DNA from: Massospora cicadina
Taxonomy: Eukaryota; Entomophthoromycota; Entomophthoromycetes; Entomophthorales; Entomophthoraceae
Reading direction: 5' to 3'
Assembly: GCA_022478985.1 (NCBI GenBank)
Contig: JAKSZP010005586.1
Location: forward strand, 38,249 to 102,248
DNA length: 64,000 nt
This document shows positions 31,190 through 42,026 of this stretch, in pieces (the first letter of the stretch is position 1; the number at the start of each line of letters is the position of its first letter). The notes under the pieces were generated by a model. The model had not been told where the DNA came from. It saw nothing but the letters and a program-made list of their open reading frames with translations, and ran no database searches. The translations under genes were made by a program, and so were the position numbers.

Positions 31190-32100
31190 TTATGATTTCA
31201 ATGATGACATCAATACTTGAGAACACCATGGAGCTCCAAATACCAACAGCACCTCAAAATGCCAAAAGCGCCAGAAAATACCTGGGACTTACCTCTGCTC
31301 AAGTAGTGATAAGCTTGATAAATATTGCCAGTAAGTTTGCCATCCATTGATTTTGTTGGCTTTCCTCTAAAAACAGGGCCTGATATTACTGAAACTAAGT
31401 ATCAAAATTACCTTATCAGCTCTTGGCTTGGGATAGTGCTGGGCCTGAAAAACCAGAGCCTGCAATTAATCTGAGTGGCCTACAATATAAGGCTGTGGAA
31501 TTAATTATTAATGCTGAAAACTGAGACCTTACCTTAAAAGAGAAAACAGCTGTCCCAACAAGCAAGGCACCGCTCACTGAGCAATCACCCAAGGCGGGAT
31601 TTGTCCCCAAAGTTGGGAACAAGGCTGTAGCTCTGATGAGCTGTGCCCTGAATGTTACATCAGGATGAACCACCACGCCGTTGAATACCCTAAGATCAAG
31701 GTTCCACTTATTTGTAAGATTGAGTTCTCTGTTGACCACAACTCTCAGGCTTAAACGTCTTATAATGCCACATACATTGATTTGAAAATGAACTCAATAA
31801 ATACCAACTCTAAAAGCAGGCCATCTACTGAGCCTTTCTTGAGTTGGGGGAGCTCAAAGTCCAATTGTGATCGTTGTCGCAGGAGCCAGATATGGGCCCC
31901 TGGTTGACTACTGTCTTTAAGAAGCTGGGAAGTAAAGCTGACAATTAAACTCCATGACATCAAAGAGAACCCAAACGTCTTTGTCACTATGCAGCAAAGG
32001 AAAGCTCAGGACTGGCAGGATCAGGTGGTCATCTTCTCCAACATGCAGAGTTGGGCACCTTCTAAGAAGGCAGATTTCCTTGTGATGGAGCTCCTTGGAT
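31190..32100. other. Non-LTR-paired DNA, short frames only
   Basis: Both strands have frames of about 75-107 codons (for example 31416-31739 and 31760-31987, minus) without motifs. A plus-strand reading near 31850-32090 (CDRC, then IKLHDIKENPNVFVTMQQ) looks protein-like but is unplaced. The ChrA-2 LTR begins at about 32101. Confidence 0.3.
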
Positions 32101-33030
32101 TTTTAAGTCTGGGGGAGCGCCCCCTCTTCTTGGACCAGGTGTGTTCCTGTTACCATTAAAAAAGGGTCTGAGAAGGCCAGATGCCCCTTTTGTCTCACAG
32201 GGCGACCTCGCCCTTGGGGTGGACAAGTGATGGATAACAGCTTTCCCTTTGAGGACCCCGCCACCTGTCCCCACATTAACTTCAACCAAATTAGTTTGGC
32301 AAATTTAGGGAATTTGTGCCAAGTTATCATAAAGACAGCATCCCATGGGGTAAAAGGTCCACATGAAGTTGATGGCAACAAGCCTTCAGCATTAAGGCCT
32401 GAGAGCTCCAAACCCTTGGAAAGAAAGCCCAAAGGGCGTGTACTTTTGGTAAATGAAGTGTCAAGTGTCAAATTGTTGGTAAAGCTTGCCTTTGGCATAG
32501 GGTCATCAGGAAATGTTGCTGCCAGTTTAAAACCCTCCCCAAAATTAGAATCTCCGTCTGATAAATATCACTTGGCCAAACGGACTCCAGAGCAACTGGG
32601 TGCAGGTGGGTGGGCGCCTGATCCGTTACTGACCTCATGGGACTACCCTATATGGGGTGGCCATGAGAGGTTCCCACTGTCCGTTGACGAGATGCTGTTG
32701 CTCTAGTTGTTGGAACTAAAAAAATAGGTAATTTGGGCGCCCGTGGATGAGCTGACAGTGACTTGTACCTGTTGCTGATTCTTTCAAAGTTGATTCATAA
32801 TAAGTTTGTTTCCCCTCTCGCTTGAAGTTCGCCAGGTTTGGTCAAATTTTGAGGGCCCCAATCCCATGCTTTCTTAAGCTATTCCCCAATCAATCATCTA
32901 TTTAAGCAGTTGTAACACACTGGGGAAATTGATGGTCGATTTCCTATCCTACAATTAATTAAAAAGTATCCTGTGCTCCAATTTACTTGATTTTTTTAAA
33001 TTTTTCTTTGCTGAACCCCCACAACACCTA
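32101..33030 (+). repeat. ChrA-2 5' LTR
   Basis: Matches 39694 onward over several blocks (start; SKPLERKPKGR-encoding part; the GTGGGCGCC...GACCTC segment near 32600; the block around 32800-32900 with GTTTCCCCTCTC). It is more diverged from its partner than the ChrB LTRs. The 3' edge is approximate. The 159-codon plus frame at 32227-32706 lies wholly inside it and I do not take it as a gene. Confidence 0.65.
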
Positions 33031-33074
33031 CAATGTGACCTCGTGGGCCTCATATCAACTGGTCAATTCCAGTC

Positions 33075-34220
33075 ATGTTAGTAACTTTAGTTCTTACTGA
33101 AGTCAATTGGGCTTATCATGTTAAGAATTTTGTGAACTCTCCATTATTGCAGAGGCCATCCGCCATAAGGATACTGTTATCCTGTGGGCCCAACTATCCT
33201 CATTTCAGGCGAGGATCTGCCCCCTCACCATTGTTGTTGTACCTTTTTCTCCTAGTGGGAGCCCCAACCTACCCAATCCAATCTCACAACTCCCCACGCC
33301 TAGGATCGTTGGGTCTGGAGCCACAGAAGCCTGGTTTCTTGCTGGGTTTCTTTTTACACTTGTGGCCCACCAGCATTCAATTGCTACTCATCTCCCCGTA
33401 CACTTCAACGTCATTTAAGAAGCAAAGCTCTCTGGCATTCTAGCTAGCCTTTTGGGTGCTTTTGCATCCCAACTGGCAGGCTAGTCTAAAAAGTACTGCC
33501 GTCTCCCAGACGTAATTGACCGTCTATTGTTTCCAGCCATTTCCGCCCTCCTTGTAGAGATGGGTGCAGCTTTGGTCACCCTATACCAAATAAACGTACA
33601 GTCAGTAGTAAGCCTTCTGTTGTTTGTTTGGTCTGTAGCCAACCCTGTAAACAGCTCCCAGATAGCTTTGGGAGGAATTTCTCCATGGTAACGTGTCACC
33701 ATTGCCTGTTACTCTCCCCTTGGCTCACCCTTAAATGAGATTTGGGTGTTCCCTCCTGAGATGTTGTAAGCAGGTCCTTGACGCCCTTGCTGAGGTGCAT
33801 ATGCAATCCACAGTTGCACTAAACAATAACTCTTCACTGACCAATGCTCATCAGGGTGTTTCCCTTTTGGATGCAGTTGAAAGTGAAGCTTGTCGGTGGG
33901 TGTGAGGTCTCCTGCATTCTGCTATTTGAGAAGGTGACCCTCCTCTCTTGTCACAGAAGTATCAGCAGCTTTAAAACCCCCAGTAAGCCTTTCAAACACC
34001 TATTACAATTGCTTTCCATAATCGCTGAAGCCCCTAGCATATTTTCTTTAGTTGTAGCTTCGTTGAGAAAGCCCCAGCGCTTAATCACCCCAGGGATGTA
34101 CTCCAAGCAATTTTCCAAACTGTGTTGGGTTCTGCCTCCACTCATCACGTTGTTTGGTCCACCCTATGGGAACAGTGGATCAAATTTGCAAGACAACGAC
34201 TTCCATTAATGCATCTCTCC
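33075..34220 (+). pseudogene. ChrA-2 gag-like region
   Basis: Short plus-strand frames. Near 33400-33560 the segment VHFNVI ... LASLLGAFASQLAG and DRLLFPAISALLVEMGAALVTLYQINV parallels the ChrA-1 lead before the protease (WVLWHLGWQASL ... IDIGAAIAPLFQLN). A further frame at 33844-34206 has no motif. No zinc knuckle seen. Confidence 0.5.
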
Positions 34221-34509
34221 ACCACACTTCCCGCCCTCAAGTTGGAAACTTCATGATTGGTCTTGAAGATGTAGCCTCAGGCCTTAATCATAAAGTAGAA
34301 TCAGAATAAGTATTAGTTCCACGTCCTGACGCCACCCTTGCGCCCAAGTTGGTTTGTTCCAGCTCACCTGTCTGAAAGTTAACGGAAGTCCAGCCTGAAG
34401 AGAACGAAACCCAACACCTTGTTCGCCCCAATTTCACTCCTTTACTAGAACCTACTCTTACCCCTGATTTGGTTGCAATCTCTTTGGTGTCAGCAAAATT
34501 GACCACATC

Positions 34510-34760
34510 TGCCAATTAACAGAATTACGCCTACTTTTTATTACCAATGAAAATTAGCATTGGGGAAAACCAGGTGTACTTTGAGGCCTTGGTTGACAAT
34601 GGAGCAGCGGGTAACTTTATGAGTCTGGTGTCGGCCCAGCAGCTTGATCTGACTTTGGATTGGGTCCTGCAGTATTGGTTGCCTCGTTGGCCTCCCAGCA
34701 ATTCTATAAAGTATGGCGTCTAGTACCTTTCTCAGTTCACTAGTTTAGTTTTTATGATCG
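34510..34760 (+). pseudogene. ChrA-2 protease
   Basis: LLPMKISIGENQVYFEALVD, then NGAAGNFMSLVSAQQLDLTL. It aligns with ChrA-1 LLPIKISIGSHHISFEALVD followed by TGAVGNF. The active-site D-T-G has become D-N-G, so it is inactive. Confidence 0.7.
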
Positions 34761-34959
34761 CTTCTCAAAATACCTAACCTCATGTTCTGGTAATTTTGGG
34801 TGTGGGTTAGTGGCGCTGACAGCATGTTAAAATCCAGTTAGATATAACACGCTGGCATTTTTCAATGGTCAGGTGGAGAAAGAGTTCCCTTTATTGTATA
34901 ACCTTACCAAGGCTTAAAACCGTGGATCAATTACAGCCCTTTTTTCCCCTGTAAGCCTT

Positions 34960-35179
34960 CTGGTGGATTTTCCCGCTGCGTTGATGGTCTACCAAAATAT
35001 TTTTGATTCCAAGCAGGCTTTCCGCCATCCCCCACATATGTAATTTTATTTGTTTTTGTACAATGGTGGAGATAGTAAACATAAACTGCCCACTGTACCC
35101 CACACACAGCGGGGAAGGCTGCCCTCAATGTATGGTTAGATGACATGCTCAAGAAGGGCTAATTGTTCTTAGAGATATC
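34960..35179 (+). pseudogene. ChrA-2 reverse transcriptase, 5' part
   Basis: ALNVWLDDMLKKG precedes a stop and the finger strand is then cut at 35179 by the TRIM insertion; the frame resumes at 36916. This corresponds to the usual ALDxWLDEQLAKGxI segment just upstream of the first RT motif. Confidence 0.6.
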
Positions 35180-35757
35180 TGTCACTAACCAGAAAAACCC
35201 AGTTCCGGCCACCATATTAAAGTTCCTTTGGTGCACCGACAAGCAACCAAAGCGGCCTAACCAAAGAAGGAAAGAGGTTTGGAGCACCGACAATCACCAA
35301 ACATTTCACCTGCTTATTGGTTACGCACAAATTTGTGATCGGTCTGACCCAATCACACGAAAGTTCTTTCAGAAATGAGCACCCCAAAAAGACCACAGGT
35401 ATGCGAGGTATGCAAACCCCAAAAGAACCTTTATTTTTATTCAGGAATGAAAAGGGACCTGCCAGTCAGAGCTCAGCTGGGGAGCAACTGACAATGATAC
35501 CCAGAAGGGACATGCTAAGGTAAGAATTCTAAACTGAGGTTTGGAATGGACGGGCGCGCATTATAAAGGCAGCGCTTTGGGGACCTCACCCAAACTTTTA
35601 ATTAGGCTTGCACAAGCTTAATTAACAGCTTGGGCGAGGCACAACCCAACGTCTGAAATGACCAAACCAAAAATGTTTTTATAAAAGATCTAACTCAAAT
35701 TCAGAAAATCCTAATCTGAGTTGGAATGTAACAGATGGGACAAACCCATTCATTGCA
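35180..35757 (+). repeat. TRIM-F left LTR
   Basis: Contains a TATA box TATAAAG at 35562-35568 set in GC-rich sequence (GGCGCGCATTATAAAGGC) and the inverted repeat GCTTGCACAAGC downstream. Differences from the right LTR are concentrated at CpG (see findings). Confidence 0.9.
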
Positions 35758-36337
35758 TCACCCCCTGCTAAAGGAAAAACCCCTCCTCAAAGAGGCACCT
35801 CAGCAGAAAGCCACCGCGATGAGGGCTTCCTGGGGCGAGTTACCTCAAGCCCCAGGAAAATTAGCCCAGATAAACTCTGAGCCCCTCAGAGAAACACAGA
35901 TGACGGGATTGAATCGCCACAGGGCTGCCAGAGTCAGCCCACCCAGCACGAGGAGGCATGTACAGCATGTGGCTGTGTTGCGCCCCCTCCCAGGCCCCCG
36001 TTGGTGATGTTCTCCCCATCCTGACCAGGAAGATGATTTCACCACAGAAAATGTGAGAGGGCGCACGGTCCAGCGCAGCTGGATGTCTGACCCCTTTCCA
36101 GGTGGACCATCCGAGGGGTGAGGGAGCCCAGCTGGGACAAGTCCCCTCAATGCTGCCAAATCCCTGGTGGGTGGGAGGCCCCACTGGGAAAATTAGCTGA
36201 CGGTCACTTTGAATCCAGGGTTGGCCATCAGTCACCAGCTCCCACCGGTGCTGGTTACTTGACAACTGGGATCAAGTGAACACTGAGGTTGGCTAAACTG
36301 AGGACCAGCAGCGCGCAAAGAATTGTGTTTAAAATTA
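35758..36337. other. TRIM-F internal region, non-coding
   Basis: The longest frames (minus 35861-36265, 134 codons; minus 35845-36159; plus 35735-36007) overlap one another and lack any motif; they reflect GC-richness. No TGG-type primer-binding site follows the left LTR. A polypurine tract before 36338 is weak. Confidence 0.6.
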
Positions 36338-36915
36338 TATCATGAATCAGAAAAACCCAGTTCTGGCCGCCATATAAAAGTTCCTTTGGTGCACCAACAA
36401 GTAACTAAAGTGGCTAACTAAAGCAGGAAAGAGGTTTGGAGCACCAAAAATCACCAGACAATTCACCTGCTTATTGGTTATGCACAAATTTGTGATTGGT
36501 CTGACCCAATCACATGAAAGCTCTTTCAGAAATGAGCACCCCAAAAAGACCACAGGTATGCGAGGTATGCGAACCCCAAAAGAACCTTTTATTTTTATTC
36601 AGGAATGAAAAGGGACCTGCCGACCAGAGCTCAGCTGGGGAGCAACTGACAATGCTCCCCAGAAGGGACATGCTAAGGTAAGAATTCCAAACTGACGTTT
36701 GGAATGGGCGGGCGCGCCTTATAAAGGCAGCGCTTTGGGGACCTCACCAAAACTATCAATTATAATTGCACAAGCCTAATTAACAGCTTGGGCGAGACAC
36801 AAACCAACGTCCAAAATGACCAAACCAAAAATGTTTTTATAAACGATCCAACTCAAATTCAGAAAATCCTAATCTGAGTCGTAATGTATTGGATGGGACA
36901 AACCCATTCATTACA
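36338..36915 (+). repeat. TRIM-F right LTR
   Basis: Partner of 35180-35757, same length. TATAAAG at 36720-36726. Confidence 0.9.
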
Positions 36916-37570
36916 ATATCCCTTGTTGCTATCCCATTGTCTTTGCCAAAAAGGCAGATGTTTTCCTTTGTCCCTGCATGGATTGTGGTCACCTTAACAA
37001 TATCACAGTTCATGACTCTTACCCCTGCTATTGAAATAGACAATTGGCCAAGCGATTGCTAAGTTGCAGATGCTCTCAAAACTTGACCTTGTTAACGCCT
37101 TTAATCAAATTTTGGTGAAAGAAGGTCAGGAATGGATTACCGCCATCTGGACAAGTCAAGACATATTTCAATTTCAGGTAGTGCCCTTTGGTGAATAATG
37201 TGCCTGCAACATTCCAGAGAAAGATTGATAGCTTTCTAAGTGATCTCAGATTTTCCTGTGCAGTTGCATAATTTAATGATATCCTGGTACTTTCCATCTC
37301 TCCCTAACAGCAAGAAAAAGATTTGGAGGTGGTGGTGGCTTTCCTTCATAGAGCTGGGACGTTTTTCAAACCGTCATATTGCAAATTCTACATGGAAGAG
37401 ATCACCTTCTTTGGGAATCTCATCTTGAAGATGGTTACGCCATTCCGCCCAGTAAGCAGTATGCCATCCGTGAGTGGCTAACTCCAACGACCCAGAAGCA
37501 ATTAAGAAGCTTCCTGGGCACCATCATTGTTCTGAAAAAATTTCTCCCATACTCTTGCTTTTGGCTGCAC
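36916..37570 (+). pseudogene. ChrA-2 reverse transcriptase, 3' part
   Basis: Continues from 35179. Fragments: LNNITVHDSYPLL, KLDLVNAFNQILVKEGQEWITAIW, FQFQVVPFG, FNDILVL (catalytic YFDD decayed), LILKDGYAIPPSKQYAIREW and LRSFLGTIIVLKKFLP. Matches ChrA-1 RT domain by domain. Confidence 0.78.
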
Positions 37571-37599
37571 CACTGCATCCACCCATGGGCAAAAACATA

Positions 37600-38084
37600 C
37601 TTTTCCGTTGAACGCCCAAGTTCCAACAAGCATTTGATTTGATCAAGGAGGTGTTCTTGTCACCTCCCATCCTTAAGCACACAGTCCTTCCAAACCCTAT
37701 ATTGTAGAATGTGATGCGTCTCCTGCCGCAGTAGAAGTTTTTTTGCTCCAGGAGCATGATGGGTTGGAACATACGGTTGCTTACTTTTCCCACAAGTTTT
37801 CTTCCACTGAGCAATCCTGGGCCATCTATAACAAGGGATTGGCAGCTGCGGCGTGGGCCTTGACCCACTGGCGATATCTCTTACAGGGTGCTCAGCATGA
37901 GTTGACTGTGCAGACTGACTACCAAGCTCACTTTTATTTCTTCAAGCTGCGGAAGTTGGAACACCGCCAGTCCCAAACCTACAAGGATTTGTGCAGCTTT
38001 AACTTCAAATATAAGCCTGTGAAAAGAGCGTTAAACATTCTCCCCAATTTCCCAAGCTGCAATCCTGCCCTTTTACCCAGCTGA
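37600..38084 (+). pseudogene. ChrA-2 RNase H
   Basis: VECDASPAAVEVFLLQEHDG, then AYFSHKFSSTEQSWAIYNKGLAAAAWALTHWRYLLQ, TVQTDYQAHFYF, RALNILPNFPSCNP. The helix Glu has been lost (NKGLAAAA for KELLAAAE), and A-D-x-L-S is N-I-L-P-N. Inactive. Confidence 0.75.
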
Positions 38085-38199
38085 CTCAGATGAAGCAGAT
38101 CTCGTCACAGTCATTACCCCAACCCAAATCAAAGACATTATACCTTCCGTAGTTTTGGCAGCAGACTTAGCTCCAGACGCACCATTGATTTCGTGGGTA

Positions 38200-38942
38200 T
38201 TAGCAGCACAAACAGCATATGCGGAAGGGGTGGATCTTTTGGAGCGGCTATCCCTCCCATCTTCAAAGCATTCCTTATATTCTCTGGATGAGGGGCTCAT
38301 CCAGTTTAGGTCATGAAAGTGGGCCCCTCCTCTCATCCAAGCTGAAGTCATTCAAGCTCATCAAAATTCCCCTGCAGTTGGTCACCCAGGAACAAGAAGT
38401 TCATCAGTTTGCTTAAGCGTACCTATAACTGGCTGTGCTTGTCAAAGGATGTTCCAGCCTGGATTGTGGACTGCGTGATTTGCATGCAGGCCAAATTGTA
38501 CTTTTCGGGTAGGAGTGGACTCCTGCACCCCTTGCAGCAGGAAGAGGGTCCATGGACTTCATTGTTGAGCTACACAGCTCCAAGGGGTTCACAGAGGTTA
38601 TGTTGGTTGTAGACCGCTTTACAAAATTCTCCTTGTCTATCCTGTGCTCCTCCACCATTAATTCCAAAGAGTCTGCCCAACTTAAAGTGTGCCATGTTTT
38701 TTCAATATTCAGCCTCCTGCAGGAGATTGTCAGTGACTGCGGGTCCCAACTTGTGGTGCAGTTTTTGAATGAGCTCTTGGCAATCTTGAAGATTTTGCCC
38801 TGCTGCTCCACAGCATACCACCCACAGTCAGATGGCCAAAATGAACGAATCAATCAGACCTTGGAGAAGTTCCTTCAGTGCTACACTTCAGCCGCTCAGG
38901 ATACCTGGGCGGACGACCTTCCCTTTGCCCAGTTTGCATAAC
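38200..38942 (+). pseudogene. ChrA-2 integrase
   Basis: The zinc domain is recognisable: IQAHQNSPAVGHPG in one frame, then LKRTYNWLCLSKDVPAWIVDCVICMQAK. The core is an open frame at 38552-38938: MDFIVELHSSKGFTEVMLVVDRFTKF (first Asp), EIVSDCGSQLVVQF (second Asp), CCSTAYHPQSDGQNERINQ (Glu). All three catalytic acids survive, making this the best integrase core of the ChrA family. Confidence 0.82.
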
Positions 38943-39640
38943 ATAATAAAATGAATGCATCCACAGGCTTCTCCCCATATATAGCAACCTTGGGTTATAG
39001 TCCTTCTCTTTAATTGGACCGTGCCTTTGCCCAGAGGTACCAGCTGCAGCTGACCATGCTCAGAACATTTGTGCCATGCAGTCCCTGGTTTGGGAGCATT
39101 TAACCAAGACTATAAGTAATTATAAACGGTTTGCAAATCAGAAGAGACTCCCAGTGCACAAGATAAAGGTGGGTTCACATGTCATGCTCGACATGCACTA
39201 TTTTCAGATGCAGGTGCCCTCACAGCCAGGTTTTCAAGTAAACGCTTGGGTCCCCATTTGGTGGAAGAAAACTTGGGAAATGGCGCCTTCCGTTTAAAAC
39301 TCCCGCTCACTGGAAGAAACATATAGTCTTACATGTCTCTCAGCTGTCCCCATTCAAGAGGAAGATTCCATTGGACCCAGAGCCCATTGTGATTGGGGGT
39401 GCGGAGGAAGCTGAAGTTGAGGGTATCCTAGCCTCCCATCGATCACGCCATTTTTTCAATATTTAGTCAAGTGATAGGCTATCCAGCCTATAAGAACAGC
39501 TGGGTTGACACATGGGACTGCGCTAACTGCTCAGAGCTCGGTGAGGCTTTCCATTCCACCCACCTAGATGCTCCTCGTCCTCCCCCAAAAATTGCCACGC
39601 CAATGGTGATCAAATTGTTTTAGGCACATAAGAATGTGGC
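38943..39640 (+). pseudogene. ChrA-2 integrase C-terminus and chromo-like tail
   Basis: MQSLVWEHLTKTISNYKRFANQ and IKVGSHVMLDMHYFQ, then VEGILASHRSRHFF, YLVK with stops, YPAYKNSWVDTWDCANCSELGEAFHS. The last part matches the chromodomain helix region (E-N-S-W-x-P-x-x-N-L-x-x-A-x-E-L). Shifts and stops throughout. Confidence 0.65.
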
Positions 39641-39678
39641 CCTCTCTCAATTCCCTAGTGTGGTACTCCACTTTTAGC

Positions 39679-39693
39679 AAAAGGGGTGGGTAA
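39679..39693 (+). other. ChrA-2 polypurine tract
   Basis: AAAAGGGGTGGGTAA directly before TGTAATTCTGGGGG. It corresponds to the ChrA-1 tract on the other strand and sets the 3' LTR start at 39694. Confidence 0.8.
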
Positions 39694-40765
39694 TGTAATT
39701 CTGGGGGAGCGCCCTCTCCATTTGGATTGGGATGTGTTCCCTTTCACATCCAAGAAGGGGCCAAGAAGGCCAATGGCCCTCCTCATCTCCCAGGGCGACC
39801 TCGCCATGTGGTGGATGAGCGGTGGTTCACAGATTACCATTTGAGGATCCTTCCCAAACCCCAGTTTTTACGTCTGGAGAATTTTAATGGAGAGTTGAGG
39901 GGATCTGTAGTGAGTTGGTGAAGAATTAGCATCCACATGGGTTAAAGGGACCAAATACAATTAACAGTGACGAATCTCCATCTTTAATAGGTGAAAGTTA
40001 TAAAACATCGGCAACAGAACTCAATAGGTGTTTAAACTCAGCAGATAAAGTGGAAAATGTTGAATATTCAATAACACTCACCAATCACATTGGGCCATTG
40101 TTAAAAGTAGTCGCCATTTCAAAACCCTCCCTGAAAATATTGAGAACAAGGCCTGATGGGCATGTACCTTTGATGAAGAAAGCGTCCAATATCAAATCTT
40201 TGTTATAACTTGCCAATGGCATCAGGACATTGTCAAAAAATTGACATCAGTTTAAAACCCTCACCAAAAATATCAAAATTCTCATCTGATAAATTTATCT
40301 CAGTCAAATGGACGCCAAAGCAACTGGGTGCAGTCAGGTTGGGCGCCCCAAACCCATTCCTGACCTCTTGGGACCGCCCCTACATGGGATGGCTTGGGAG
40401 GTTTCTGTTACCCATCAGGTGAGATGCTGTCATGCCAATTGTCAGAACCATGGCAAATATTTAATTTGGGCATCAGTAGACAAACTGACATCAACTTGGC
40501 CCACCACCAATGATGTTGAAGTCAGTTAAAATTAAGTCCGTTTCCCCCTCTCACTTGAAGTTCACCAGGTCAGGCCAAATCTTGAGGGCCCTGATCCTGT
40601 GCTTTCCTAAGATATTCCCCAAATTGATTGTCTATTTAGACAGTCATAACACACTGATAAAATTGAGAGTTGATTTTCTACTCTTTAAATTCATTAAAAT
40701 TTCCGTATTCCAAACCCAATTTATTATATATAGGACGAACTTTAAATCACCTAATCCTATTTTAA
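39694..40765 (+). repeat. ChrA LTR (3' LTR of ChrA-2, or shared with a tandem copy)
   Basis: Starts TGTAATTCTGGGGGAGCGCC after the polypurine tract and parallels 32101-33030. It is followed not by flanking DNA but by ChrA internal sequence (40770-41030), so it may also serve as 5' LTR of a further copy. The 3' edge is approximate. Confidence 0.65.
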
Positions 40766-40769
40766 TTTT

Positions 40770-41030
40770 CCCAGCACCCAGACCTATGGTCCCTATGGCC
40801 ATGACAGCCAAGTTTGTTGCCTAGTTGCTATTACAATTATGGCTCATTGGCTCTCTCTGGTTAATTTTCTCAAAGCCCATTTCAACGTCGTTCAAGAAGT
40901 AGCGCCCCTGTCATTTGGGCTTGCCTTTTGGGTGTTTTTGCATCCAGACTGGCAGGCTGGTATAAACTTTACTTGCCGCCTTCATGAAAGAGATTGTCGT
41001 AGAGATTACCCAATAATAGGGCTACAATGA
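40770..41030 (+). pseudogene. ChrA gag-leader fragment after the LTR
   Basis: The open frame reads AHFNVVQEVAPLSFGLAFWV and FLHPDWQAGINFTCRLH, homologous to ChrA-2 near 33390-33500 and to ChrA-1 4820-4720 (minus). These lie downstream of the 5' LTR in the other copies. The match ends near 41030, where ChrD begins. Tandem arrangement or a recombination product. Confidence 0.6.
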
Positions 41031-41039
41031 AATGTTAGA

Positions 41040-42026
41040 TGTAAATTTATTAGTTTACAAAATTGGCTTTATTTATTAACATGACCACATAGTAATGTCT
41101 AAGAAGAGGGCCCAAATGAATGTTGACGCTAGTTCCCTCACTATGGAATTTTCAGTGAGCCTCTTTCTGATAGATGACCGCAAATTACATCACATCTCTG
41201 GAAGCATTTTGAAGGATCTTGAAATCAAGTGATACTGTTCATCTCGTACCACCCTCAAATGGACAGACAGACTGAAAGGGTTAAACTGATTCTATAAAAT
41301 ACCTGAGAGGTTATGTTTATGTGGAGCAATACAATTGAGTAGAGTTGTTGCCAATATGTCAGTTTTTACAACTTAACTATTCGTTTATTGAAATGTCATC
41401 ATTTGTCAAATTATGGTCATGATGCAGGGTGGGAACCATTTACTAACATGGAAAGATGCCTTGATGGGACGGGATTTCTTTAATGAAATACACCAGACGC
41501 ATACCCTATAACTTTATAAATTGAATGAAGAAGTAGAGACCTATAAGAATTTTTGTATAAATAGTGGGTGCCAGGGAAACCATTGGATATTAAAAGTAAT
41601 TTTACCTATAAGCTCATTATATTTCACTGAATGTGACATGCAGCAAGCTTGCTCATTGACGTGTATGTCCCTCTAAGTTTTAAAAGCAATAAGAAAGATG
41701 GCTCACCAAGTGAGTCTAACTAATAATTGGAAGATCCATAATGCGTTTCATTAATCACTCTTGTTTAGAAAGTTGATATTTCCTTGCCTCACCAAAAGTT
41801 CAAGTAGATGATGCAATCTTGGAGAAATGGAACCATGTTCATAGTATGAGGTAGAGATAAGTTAGAGCGGTGGAACCATTGTGGCCAAATACAGTACCTG
41901 GTTAAGTGGACTGGTTACTCTTTGGAGGAAAGGACCTGGGAGACAAAGAAGAGCCATAATAAAGCGGGAACTATTTTAGAAGACATTGAATGCCTCACTG
42001 GTAGCTTCAGCCCTGGTGGGGGATGA
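41040..42026 (+). pseudogene. ChrD remnant: integrase end with chromodomain
   Basis: A different chromovirus. Around 41180-41330 fragments read DDRKLHHISGSILKDLEIK, PQMDRQTERV and LRGYVYVEQYN, matching the second half of the integrase core. At 41893-41995 a readable chromodomain, YLVKWTGYSLEERTWETKK, is followed by NKAGTILEDIEC; it has the W-x-G-Y ... T-W-E signature. Pol ends at the stop at 42024-42026 inside the polypurine tract. The upstream half of the element is absent. Confidence 0.75.

Larger units (their letters stand above)
35175..36920 (+). mobile_element. TRIM-F, miniature LTR retrotransposon with ATATC TSD
   Basis: Two direct repeats of 578 bp (35180-35757 and 36338-36915) flank a 580-bp centre. 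ATATC at 35175-35179 and 36916-36920 is a perfect 5-bp TSD. The LTRs run from TGTCAC (TATCAT in the right copy) to CATTRCA. The centre encodes no gag, protease, RT or integrase, so the element is non-autonomous and must borrow enzymes. The size and architecture fit a TRIM. It disrupts ChrA-2 RT and is younger than ChrA-2. Strand is not proven; plus is assumed from the TATA box. Confidence 0.9.
32101..40765 (+). mobile_element. ChrA-2, decayed chromovirus interrupted by a TRIM
   Basis: Direct LTRs begin at about 32101 and at 39694; both share TCTGGGGGAGCGCC and GGGCGACCTCGCC. The internal region reads gag tail, protease, RT, RNase H, integrase and chromo-like tail on the plus strand, and is homologous to ChrA-1. 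The RT is split by a 1.74-kb insertion (35180-36915). A polypurine tract abuts the 3' LTR. Frames are broken throughout. Confidence 0.83.

Noticed and set aside
32227..32706. 159-codon open frame
   Set aside because: Lies inside the ChrA-2 5' LTR; no homology to known domains and not preserved in the 3' LTR.
35845..36265. Minus-strand frames of 104 and 134 codons
   Set aside because: They overlap each other in the GC-rich TRIM core, with no motif, and cross the non-coding internal region.
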